Source: Candidatus Zixiibacteriota bacterium (GTDB lineage Bacteria; Zixibacteria; MSB-5A5; GN15; PGXB01). Taken from it: a stretch of DNA of 29,024 bases. Positions 22,274 through 29,024 of this stretch are shown piece by piece. The notes beneath the pieces were generated by a model. That model saw nothing but the letters and a program-made list of their open reading frames with translations. It did not search any database and was not told the origin of the DNA. Position 1 is the first letter of the stretch. Every line of letters begins with the position of its first letter. Location: positions 1 through 29,024 of the forward strand of contig JAAERC010000192.1 in NCBI GenBank assembly GCA_024230695.1, written 5' to 3'. Position numbers and translations under genes: made by a program.

Positions 22274-22945
22274 ATGAGCAGTAAAAAAGAAAAATTAAAA
22301 GTAAAGGAAATCCTGATACAAAGAGATTTGGAAGGATTTCAGAATTGGGCTGAAAATGCTCGAAACCCCCAACGAGCTCTTTTGTCATTGGCTTATGATT
22401 CTGATGAATTAGTGGTGCGGAGAGCAATTGAAGCAATAGGAAAAGTTGCTTCAATGTGGGACAAAAGCGGCACTCAAAAAGCTCGTAATTTGGTTCGTCA
22501 GCAATTTTGGATGATGAGTGATGAATCAGGTGGATTGGGTTGGCATTCTCCTGAGATCATCGGAGAAATCCTGGTGAATGTCCCAAAGTTAATAAATAAG
22601 TATGCACCATTGCTTCCAAGCTATTTTGACGAAGAACCTTTTGAAAGAGGAAGCTATTTGGCAGTATACAGGGTGGCATCTATTAACCCCAAGCCATTTG
22701 TAGATATAACAAATGAACTGATAAAATCATTAAATAATCCAGATGATTATATTAAGGCCTATGCGCTGATGTCTCTCGCCGAGATTGATTTGTCTCTAAT
22801 TAAAAATAATGAAGATAAATATAGTAACGAAACAGGAAATATTGAACTGTATGATTTTAAAAGCGGTCAATTTGTGTCGACCGATTTGGGGGATGTTTTT
22901 AAAAAGGTGATGGATAATAATAATTCATCAAAAAGTACCGCATAA
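22274..22945 (+). CDS. DVU0298-like HEAT-repeat protein
   Basis: 223 residues. ATG 22274 is preferred over TTG 22265. The N-terminal part (about 10-75) reads like HEAT repeats (LLSLAYDSDELVVRRAIEAI), followed by the strongly conserved-looking text RQQFWMMSDESGGLGWHSPE (about 72-91) and a second helical repeat set. This matches my recollection of the DVU0298 family of sulfate reducers, whose function is unknown. No catalytic site is seen; a protein-binding scaffold is likely. It sits between ferritin and rubrerythrin in the same operon. Confidence 0.75.
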   Translation: MSSKKEKLKVKEILIQRDLEGFQNWAENARNPQRALLSLAYDSDELVVRRAIEAIGKVASMWDKSGTQKARNLVRQQFWMMSDESGGLGWHSPEIIGEILVNVPKLINKYAPLLPSYFDEEPFERGSYLAVYRVASINPKPFVDITNELIKSLNNPDDYIKAYALMSLAEIDLSLIKNNEDKYSNETGNIELYDFKSGQFVSTDLGDVFKKVMDNNNSSKSTA

Positions 22946-22983
22946 ATATTATTGTTTGATAAGATTTGAGGAGGAACTGTAAA

Positions 22984-23559
22984 ATGGGCGAACTAAAAGG
23001 AAGTAAAACCGAAAAAAATATACTTACCGCGTTTGCAGGTGAATCACAAGCAAGAAACCGATATACTTATTTCGCAAGCAAAGCTAAAAAAGAAGGATTT
23101 GTTCAAATTTCAGCTATTTTTGAGGAAACGGCCAATCAGGAAAAGGAACATGCCAAAAGATTATTCAAATTTCTCAAAGGCGGTGATGTCGAAATTCAGG
23201 CTTCTTTTCCCGCTGGAGTAATTGGCAGTACAGCCGAAAATCTTAAGGCATCGGCCGGTGGTGAACATCATGAGTGGGAAATAATGTACCCCGAATTTTC
23301 TAAAATTGCCCGCGATGAAGGTCTTGAGAATATTGCCAAAGTATTTGATGCCATTGCTATTGCCGAAAAACATCATGAAGAACGGTACCTGGCCTTTTTG
23401 AATAATATCGATTCAGATACAGTTTTTGAAAAAGATAAGAAGGTCGTTTGGCGTTGCCGTAATTGTGGATATACACATGAAGGGCAAGAAGCACCCGCCG
23501 TATGCCCAGCGTGTGCGCATCCGCGTGCTCACTTCGAAGTCAAAGCGGAAAATTGGTAA
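22984..23559 (+). CDS. rbr: rubrerythrin (complete, with rubredoxin domain)
   Basis: 191 residues. ATG 22984 is chosen over TTG 22966 because AGGAGG lies 9 bases upstream of it. The di-iron site has Glu20, Glu53-His56, Glu94, Glu97 and Glu128-His131. The C-terminal FeS4 centre has Cys158, Cys161, Cys174 and Cys177. It is the classic NAD(P)H-linked H2O2 reductase of anaerobes, taking electrons through a rubredoxin. The rubredoxin gene follows by 24 bases and a flavin reductase after it, giving a complete electron route. Confidence 0.97.
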   Translation: MGELKGSKTEKNILTAFAGESQARNRYTYFASKAKKEGFVQISAIFEETANQEKEHAKRLFKFLKGGDVEIQASFPAGVIGSTAENLKASAGGEHHEWEIMYPEFSKIARDEGLENIAKVFDAIAIAEKHHEERYLAFLNNIDSDTVFEKDKKVVWRCRNCGYTHEGQEAPAVCPACAHPRAHFEVKAENW

Positions 23560-23583
23560 AGGCTGTTATCCGGGAGTAAATTT

Positions 23584-23745
23584 ATGAAAAAATATGAATG
23601 CGATATTTGTGGATGGGTGTATGATCCTAATGAAGGACTACCTGACGAAGGAATTAAACCAGGAACGGCTTTTGAAGATTTACCGGATGATTTTGAATGT
23701 CCAGAGTGTGGTGCCGGTAAAGATGATTTTTCGCCGGTAGAATAA
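23584..23745 (+). CDS. rub: rubredoxin
   Basis: 53 residues. The single Fe is held by Cys6, Cys9 (CDICG), Cys39 and Cys42 (CPECG); the texts WVYDP and EDLPDDF are family hallmarks. It carries single electrons to rubrerythrin, desulfoferrodoxin and the domain-less erythrins. It lies between rubrerythrin and the FAD reductase, so its donor and acceptor are both adjacent. GGGAG precedes the ATG. Confidence 0.97.
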   Translation: MKKYECDICGWVYDPNEGLPDEGIKPGTAFEDLPDDFECPECGAGKDDFSPVE

Positions 23746-23782
23746 TTATTGATAATATGAAACATGAGGAATTGAAATAAAT

Positions 23783-24607
23783 ATGGCAGTCAAAGAGCTA
23801 AACGCTATTGTTAGTCAGAGAATAGAAGTGTCACAAGGTTTGGTTAAACTAAGAGTTATTCCTGATGGCTGGGAACTTCCTGATTTTAAACCCGGACAGT
23901 ATGGAGTTCTGGGATTACCTGGTTCTACTTCAAGATACAGCTTGGCTGATGCTGAGGAAACTGCACCTGATCCTGATAAAATTATTATGCGTGCTTATTC
24001 GGTTGCATCGTCATCTGTTGCCAAAGAGTATATTGAATATTATATCGGCTTGATCCGTTCGGGAGCATTGACCCCTCGGTTACTTAATTTAAAACCGGGA
24101 GATAAATTATGGATGGGTCCGAAATTTAAAGGGATGTTCACATTAGCAGAAGTCCCTGAGATATACAATTTAATTTTAGTCGCCACAGGAACGGGTGTCG
24201 CTCCGTATATGAGTATGATTCGTTCTGAACTTGCTAAGGGTGGAAGGAGCAAATTTACCGTTATTCATGGCGCCTGTCACTCAATAGATCTGGGTTACAA
24301 TGATGAGCTGATTACTCTCGCCGCGGCTAACGAAAATTTCACATACTTTCCTATACTCAGTCATGCGCATGAGGAGGTTGCACCATGGACGGGCCATGAG
24401 GGGTTTGTACAGGAGCTATGGACCAATGGAACTATAAAAGATGCTTGGGGATTTCAACCAACTCCGGAAAATACGCATCTATTTTTATGTGGAAACCCAA
24501 TGATGATAAAAGCGATGACTGAAATAATGGAAAAAGAAGGTTTTAAGAAACACTCTAAAAAAGAATCAGGACAAATTCATACTGAACAGTTTTTTGTGAA
24601 ATTGTAA
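23783..24607 (+). CDS. ferredoxin/rubredoxin-NAD(P)+ reductase (bacterial FNR family)
   Basis: 274 residues. FAD-binding motif RAYSVASS (70-77), NADP-binding loop GTGVAPY (136-142) and CGNPMMI (Cys236) define the FpR-type flavoprotein; the end HTEQFFVKL is near the family's C-terminal aromatic region. It transfers hydride electrons from NAD(P)H to one-electron carriers. Placement 37 bases after rubredoxin suggests rubredoxin is the acceptor here. Whether NADH or NADPH is preferred cannot be told. Confidence 0.88.
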   Translation: MAVKELNAIVSQRIEVSQGLVKLRVIPDGWELPDFKPGQYGVLGLPGSTSRYSLADAEETAPDPDKIIMRAYSVASSSVAKEYIEYYIGLIRSGALTPRLLNLKPGDKLWMGPKFKGMFTLAEVPEIYNLILVATGTGVAPYMSMIRSELAKGGRSKFTVIHGACHSIDLGYNDELITLAAANENFTYFPILSHAHEEVAPWTGHEGFVQELWTNGTIKDAWGFQPTPENTHLFLCGNPMMIKAMTEIMEKEGFKKHSKKESGQIHTEQFFVKL

Positions 24608-24628
24608 GTTTAGGATTGGATAAATTAT

Positions 24629-25441
24629 ATGTTTGATTGGTTTAAAGAATTACACCCAGTTATGCAAGCTCTGTTGGCCACTATTTTCACGTGGTTTATG
24701 ACTGCTTTGGGAGCGGCTCTTGTTTTTCCTGTCAAACAGATGCATCGCAAAACGCTGGATGGTATGCTTGGCTTTGCGGCGGGAGTGATGATTGCGGCCA
24801 GCTATTGGTCGCTCCTTGCGCCGGCAATTGAGATGTCAGAAGGGCAAGCTATTCCTTCATGGGTTCCGGCTGTATCGGGATTTTTACTGGGTGCTTTCTT
24901 TTTGAGATTAATAGATAAAATTCTACCACATCTTCACCCCGGAATAGATATAAGTAAAGCCGAGGGTGTTAAAACCAGTTGGCAGAGAACAACTCTCTTG
25001 GTTCTGGCAATCACTCTACACAATATCCCTGAAGGACTTGCTGTTGGTGTTGCTTTTGGAGCCGCGGCGGCAGGTTTGGAATCAGCCACATTGGCCGGAG
25101 CAATTGCTCTGGCTATTGGAATCGGCATCCAGAATTTTCCGGAGGGAACAGCTGTTTCAATGCCTTTAAGGCGGGAAAATTACTCGCGGATGAAAAGTTT
25201 CTGGTATGGCCAATTATCTGGTGTGGTTGAACCGGTAGCTGGTGTATTGGGTGCCGCGCTTGTTATCCTAGCCCGACCAATTTTGCCTTATGCCTTGGCT
25301 TTTGCCGCCGGTGCAATGATTTTTGTTGTAATTGAAGAATTGGTACCGGAATCTCAAACTGGCGGGCATTCTCATTCCGCAACAATGGGCGCGATACTTG
25401 GTTTCGCGGTTATGATGACACTGGATGTTGCGCTTGGCTAA
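24629..25441 (+). CDS. ZIP-family metal transporter (GufA-like)
   Basis: 270 residues with about eight membrane helices. The metal-site motifs are HNIPEG (His131, Asn132, Glu135) in TM4 and QNFPEG (Gln168, Asn169, Glu172) in TM5, with Glu201 (VVEP) in the next helix. A His-rich loop (GGHSHS) lies near the end. ZIP proteins import Zn, Fe or Mn; the GufA branch is poorly characterised. As the last gene of the island's main run it may bring in the Fe or Mn needed by its di-iron enzymes and repressor. Substrate is inferred only. Confidence 0.9.
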   Translation: MFDWFKELHPVMQALLATIFTWFMTALGAALVFPVKQMHRKTLDGMLGFAAGVMIAASYWSLLAPAIEMSEGQAIPSWVPAVSGFLLGAFFLRLIDKILPHLHPGIDISKAEGVKTSWQRTTLLVLAITLHNIPEGLAVGVAFGAAAAGLESATLAGAIALAIGIGIQNFPEGTAVSMPLRRENYSRMKSFWYGQLSGVVEPVAGVLGAALVILARPILPYALAFAAGAMIFVVIEELVPESQTGGHSHSATMGAILGFAVMMTLDVALG

Positions 25442-25485
25442 AAAGGAAATTTTTTGAAACAAAAATGTTATAGTAGTATATCAAC

Positions 25486-25514
25486 TTGATTTTTTGAGAT
25501 TTCTGCTGTAATAT
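25486..25514 (+). promoter_or_regulatory. sigma-70 promoter of the fourth erythrin-like gene
   Basis: TTGATT (25486-25491), a 17-base spacer and TAATAT (25509-25514) lie about 50 bases before the ATG at 25567, giving this gene its own start site near 25521. Confidence 0.55.
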
Positions 25515-25566
25515 TGAGAAGTTAGCAAAGTAAAAACACCATTTTTAAATATATACAGGAGTTAAT

Positions 25567-26046
25567 ATGGCAGTCAATTCTGAAATTTTAGATGCTCTTA
25601 CCACCGGTATTCAATCCGAAGTCGCGGCCTATGTTTTTTATATAGAAGCTATCAAACTAGCCGATATGGCTGATTTCAAAACAATTCTTGAAGATTTGGC
25701 CATTGAAGAGAAGAAGCATTTTCAAATATTAGAAAGACAATATGATTCATTAGTTCGTTCGGAGAAATGGATCAGTACCGCCGATGTTTTAAAACAGGAT
25801 GGTCTACCCGAGATAGATGCCAGTATGACCGAGAAGCACCAGGCCCTGATTGAAAGCGTTGGCAAATTAAGCACTTCTCTTGAAATATTTAATATGGCCC
25901 TGAAACTGGAATCAGATTCTCAAGAATTGTTTATCAAATTGGCTGGCTCCTCCGAATCTGAAGAAGCCAAAAAAGTTTTTGAACATCTGGCCGGATTTGA
26001 AGAAGGCCACGTCAAATTAATTCAGAATCTTATCAATAATTTGTAA
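25567..26046 (+). CDS. erythrin-like ferritin-like protein 4
   Basis: 159-residue four-helix protein with candidate di-iron ligands Glu18, Glu48-x2-His51 (EKKH), Glu115 and Glu145-x2-His148 (EEGH). It is the same domain-less rubrerythrin type as the three genes at 20188-21697 but stands apart, after the ZIP gene, with its own promoter and an AGGAG site 5 bases before the ATG. Probably peroxide or iron related; independent control suggests a distinct inducer. Confidence 0.8.
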   Translation: MAVNSEILDALTTGIQSEVAAYVFYIEAIKLADMADFKTILEDLAIEEKKHFQILERQYDSLVRSEKWISTADVLKQDGLPEIDASMTEKHQALIESVGKLSTSLEIFNMALKLESDSQELFIKLAGSSESEEAKKVFEHLAGFEEGHVKLIQNLINNL

Positions 26047-26158
26047 AATAAGACTGACGCTTTATTAATAGGATGTTTGCGGTTATACTATTATGAAATA
26101 GTAATTAACTGTTGTCTATTATATTACATCATCTGAATGCCAATAATTATTACATATA

Positions 26159-26176
26159 TACGTATGTATGTATGTA
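26159..26176 (+). repeat. short GTAT microsatellite
   Basis: About four tandem GTAT/ATGT units lie in the AT-rich leader of the enoyl reductase gene. They could vary in copy number and alter promoter spacing; no evidence beyond the repeat itself. Confidence 0.4.
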
Positions 26177-26238
26177 GTGTGTTTAGTGGAAAAGTATATT
26201 AGTAAATGAAAGCTATTTGGATTTTTTGAGGGGAAATA

Positions 26239-26994
26239 ATGTATCCTGAATTAGATGGAAAACATGCTCTGGTAACCGGGGCAACTCGCGGTTTTGGAAA
26301 GGCTATTGCACTAAATCTTGCGAGACAGGGTGTCAAGGTAATTGTAAATTATCGCCGTAGTATGACCGAGGCCAATGATGTTGTCAAGGAAATTAAAAAA
26401 CTTGGTGGTGAGGCGATTGCGCTTCGTGCCGATATTGGAAAACTTTCAAGTCTTGAAAAACTTTTTGATAAAATAAAAGAAGAATGGGGACGGCTTGAGA
26501 TAGTTGTCGCCAATGCCGCCTTTGGCGTTCCGGGCAATATGATGGAAGCCACGCCAAAATACTGGGATATAACGATGGCAGCTTCGGCTCGATCACTTTT
26601 GGATATGGCCAAACTGGCCGTTCCCCTAATGAAAGATTATGGCCGTATTATTAGCATTACCAGCGATGGCGGGCAATTAGTGATCCCCGGTTATGGGGTT
26701 GTTGGAGCCGCTAAGGCGGCTTTGGAATCAGTCACCCGAGGATTAGCTTATGAGTTGGGTCCAAAAGGAATTGTCGTCAACGGTGTGTTAGCCGGATTGG
26801 CCAATACCAAATCGGCGCGTTCCATACCTGGTGCTGTCGATGTGATGGATCACGCGAAATTCCATACTCCCTTGGGACGAATTGTCGAACCGGAAGATAT
26901 CGCAAAAGTGGTTGCCTTTTTGGCATCGGAGCAAGCCGATATGATATGCGGACATTTTGTGACTGTTGATGGTGGCAGGAATATCGTTGGATAG
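26239..26994 (+). CDS. fabL: SDR-family enoyl-[ACP] reductase, FabL-like
   Basis: 251 residues. Rossmann motif TGATRGFG (13-20), ANAAFG (91-96) and the catalytic pair Tyr152-x6-Lys159 (YGVVGAAK). Tyr-x6-Lys is the enoyl-ACP reductase spacing, not the Tyr-x3-Lys of classical SDR enzymes. Similarity to FabL runs along the length (NYRRS, GRIVEPEDIAKVVAFL, ADMICGHFVTVDGG). It would reduce trans-2-enoyl-ACP with NADPH in the last step of fatty-acid elongation. It stands alone, with 192 bases upstream. Another NAD(P)-dependent SDR role is possible. Confidence 0.82.
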   Translation: MYPELDGKHALVTGATRGFGKAIALNLARQGVKVIVNYRRSMTEANDVVKEIKKLGGEAIALRADIGKLSSLEKLFDKIKEEWGRLEIVVANAAFGVPGNMMEATPKYWDITMAASARSLLDMAKLAVPLMKDYGRIISITSDGGQLVIPGYGVVGAAKAALESVTRGLAYELGPKGIVVNGVLAGLANTKSARSIPGAVDVMDHAKFHTPLGRIVEPEDIAKVVAFLASEQADMICGHFVTVDGGRNIVG

Positions 26995-27050
26995 TTCAAT
27001 TAGTCGCAGAATTAAGAATAACAATATTGTCTATTATTACACAAATAATA

Positions 27051-27079
27051 AAGACCGAGGGGAGGGGACCCTCGGCCTT
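27051..27079. terminator. bidirectional terminator between fabL-like and chemoreceptor genes
   Basis: AAGACCGAGGG (27051-27061) pairs with CCCTCGGCCTT (27069-27079) around a 7-base loop. On the minus strand a TATTATTT run follows, so it mainly ends the chemoreceptor transcript. Confidence 0.7.
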
Positions 27080-27109
27080 GTAAGGTAATCACATAAAAAA
27101 TGCGATTAT

Positions 27110-29024
27110 TTAAAATTCAGTCATTTCCTCTTCGTTAAGAGTGATAATATTTTTTGCCGTGACATTTGGTTTCGTAAGTTTGGAAGTTGATTTTTTGGGC
27201 TTATTCCAATTTTGCTGGCTATTAGTATATTCATTTCTAGTAACATGCTTACGACTAGTCTGAGTTTGATTTAATTTATCACTATTGCTATTGATACCAT
27301 GAATGATCCGACTCAATTTACCAACGATATTTTGCATTTCTTCGCCCTGTGAAGCAAGTTCTTCACTTGCGGAGGAGGATTCTTCAGCGTTGGCCGCGTT
27401 TTGCTGAGTAACCTGGTCCATCTGACCGACAGCGGTGTTGACTTGATCAATTCCTTTAGACTGCTCATCACTCGCTGAGGATACTTCATTCATAAGATCC
27501 GTAACTTTGCGAATACCATCAGAAACATTCTTTAGAATCTCAACCAATTCGTCGGTTGATTTTACTCCAGCATCAGCATTTTTCTGTGAATCTTCAATAA
27601 GCGAGCTTGTGTTCTTTGCCGCCTCGGCCGAACGCTGTGCAAGGTTTCTGACTTCTTCAGCGACCACTGCAAATCCCTTACCAGCTTCACCGGCGCGAGC
27701 CGCCTCAACCGCCGCATTTAGCGCAAGAAGGTTAGTTTGGAAAGCGATTTCGTCGATCACCCTAATAATCTTGGCTGTTTCGTCTGATGAATTTTTAATT
27801 TCTTGCATGGCTGATGACATAGAATCCATGGCCTTCAAACCTTTGTTGGTTTCCTCGTTTGCGGTCAATACAAGAGAGTTGGCCTCGTTCGTATTGTCGG
27901 CGTTCTGACGAGTCATACTGGCCATTTCCTCGAGAGATGATGATGTTTCTTCAAGTGATGACGCTGTTTCTGATGATCCTTCCGCAAGCGATTGGCTTGC
28001 CGAAGCAACCTGTTCAGATGATGAGCCAACCTGTTCGGCATTATTCAATAACCCGACTATCAATCCTTTAATCGGTTTGACGATTATTTTATCGAGGAAG
28101 TATGCAACCAAAAGGGCCGATAAAATTCCGGCAAGTGCAATAATCAGTGAGATCATTAAAACCTTTTGCGATTTGGCCATAATATCACTCTTAGGAACAA
28201 ATAATATCAAACATAATTCCGATGTACTCAATTTCTCATTGGCTTTTTCAATAAGTGTTGAACCGTCATGTATTTTAGAGAATATGGAATAGCTCTCAAC
28301 ATCCTCAATGCTAAATTCATCGAAAGTTTTGTCACTCTCAAGCCAGGACCAAAAATTATTGTCGGCGACAAATGAGTTTCCAATATTGGCTTCAGACGAA
28401 TGACAGATGGTCATATTTGTGTTCAAATTTACAATCGTGGCTTTCGCATTTTCATAACCGCTTTCAATGGCGGCTGTAACCATATCGTTAACTTTTTGAT
28501 CAGATTTTTGCCAGTCAAGACCTGCGACAAACAATCCATTATTATTTCCTGAGCTATTTTTCGACGGGAAACTAAACAACATTATCCATTTTGACTTATT
28601 ACTTGAATTTTCAGATGGATTCTCAGCCAATTCTATATTGACTGAGTTTTTATTGATTAATCTTTTTGTACTCTCAAAATTTTGATTATTTAAAACTCCT
28701 TGAGTTATCGTCCGATCATAATTTTGCCCAGCCGATGCCACCACTTTTCCAGTTTCATCAATCAATCTGATTGAGGAAAATCCTGGCGCATGTTTGAGCA
28801 TACTTTCAAAATTGCCATTAATTTCATCTAAGGTATTAAATTCAATGGCCATCCCAAAAATATTATCTGCAATCCACTCATTGAAGATGGTTTTTTGATC
28901 TTCCAAGTAGCTGTTTAGTTCCTGGGACTCGTACTTATTCATCATTGTTAGAAAATGACCACTACTTTCAATAGAAGAGCTTTTGTTGTAATCATAAGTG
29001 ATATACACAATGATAAATATCGGC
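27110..29024 (-). CDS. methyl-accepting chemotaxis protein (partial, 5' end outside window)
   Basis: About 637 residues are visible. The frame stays open to the right edge, where it encodes hydrophobic text (PIFIIVYIT), so the first membrane helix and true start lie outside. A large periplasmic Cache-like sensor region (about 15-280, numbering from GTG 29008) with the GLDW/LFVPKSD elements is followed by a second membrane helix (about 283-308) and a very short HAMP-like segment. The signalling domain holds the hairpin-tip motif [20 protein letters not shown] and [15 protein letters not shown]. It feeds CheA/CheW. The tail ends EEEMTEF, possibly a CheR/CheB tether. Ligand unknown; no che genes are nearby. 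Confidence 0.92.
   Translation of the reverse strand, partial: PIFIIVYITYDYNKSSSIESSGHFLTMMNKYESQELNSYLEDQKTIFNEWIADNIFGMAIEFNTLDEINGNFESMLKHAPGFSSIRLIDETGKVVASAGQNYDRTITQGVLNNQNFESTKRLINKNSVNIELAENPSENSSNKSKWIMLFSFPSKNSSGNNNGLFVAGLDWQKSDQKVNDMVTAAIESGYENAKATIVNLNTNMTICHSSEANIGNSFVADNNFWSWLESDKTFDEFSIEDVESYSIFSKIHDGSTLIEKANEKLSTSELCLILFVPKSDIMAKSQKVLMISLIIALAGILSALLVAYFLDKIIVKPIKGLIVGLLNNAEQVGSSSEQVASASQSLAEGSSETASSLEETSSSLEEMASMTRQNADNTNEANSLVLTANEETNKGLKAMDSMSSAMQEIKNSSDETAKIIRVIDEIAFQTNLLALNAAVEAARAGEAGKGFAVVAEEVRNLAQRSAEAAKNTSSLIEDSQKNADAGVKSTDELVEILKNVSDGIRKVTDLMNEVSSASDEQSKGIDQVNTAVGQMDQVTQQNAANAEESSSASEELASQGEEMQNIVGKLSRIIHGINSNSDKLNQTQTSRKHVTRNEYTNSQQNWNKPKKSTSKLTKPNVTAKNIITLNEEEMTEF

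Noticed and set aside
26159..26176. GTAT repeat as a phase-variation switch
   Set aside because: Only about four units, outside the coding frame and not between clear -35 and -10 boxes; too short to claim.

Overview
This window (about 29 kb, AT-rich, Gram-negative style gene content) looks like a chromosomal segment from an anaerobic or microaerophilic environmental bacterium. The gene families recall sulfate-reducer-type and FCB or candidate-phylum genomes (for example Zixibacteria-like lineages): HdrD/TmcB-type iron-sulfur proteins, desulfoferrodoxin, rubrerythrins, a DVU0298-type HEAT protein and an HAO-type multiheme cytochrome. No rRNA or other taxonomic marker is present, so the lineage is an inference.

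Layout. (1) 1-6407 is a redox/respiratory signalling locus. A multiheme cytochrome c (left edge, minus strand) diverges from a six-gene plus-strand operon: HTH/Cys-rich/receiver regulator, macro-domain protein, cytochrome b-type membrane subunit, an HdrD/TmcB-like iron-sulfur protein fused to a response-regulator receiver domain, a histidine kinase with two Cys-bearing PAS domains, and a stand-alone receiver protein. A strong hairpin terminator follows at 6440-6475. (2) 6624-14126 (minus) is a copper/silver efflux region: cysteine-rich exported protein, CusC-like, CusB-like and CusA, with an SO_0444-type Cu/Zn permease upstream. (3) 14127-16028 is a low-density region with short repeats, an exported protein of unknown function, a truncated ORF and a REPIN-like pair of GTAG hairpins. 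(4) 16029-17912 (minus) is a collapsed 2-oxoacid dehydrogenase operon. E3 (lpdA) is intact, while E2 and E1 survive only as fragments fused by deletion. (5) 18111-26046 (plus) is an oxidative-stress and iron island: PerR-like regulator, 2-Cys peroxiredoxin, desulfoferrodoxin, ferritin, rubrerythrin, rubredoxin, flavin NAD(P)H reductase, a ZIP transporter, a HEAT-repeat protein and five further ferritin-like proteins. (6) 26239-29024 holds a FabL-like enoyl-ACP reductase and, on the minus strand, a methyl-accepting chemotaxis protein cut by the right edge.

How the parts work together. Region 1 probably links electron transfer between periplasmic c-hemes, a membrane cytochrome b and a cytoplasmic Fe-S protein to two-component signalling. 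The receiver domain on the Fe-S subunit is the most unusual item in the window. Region 5 is a coherent superoxide and peroxide reduction system: NADPH to flavoprotein to rubredoxin to rubrerythrin/desulfoferrodoxin, with iron storage and PerR control. Region 2 removes Cu(I)/Ag(I), which damages Fe-S proteins like those in region 1. The joint logic of the three regions is inference.
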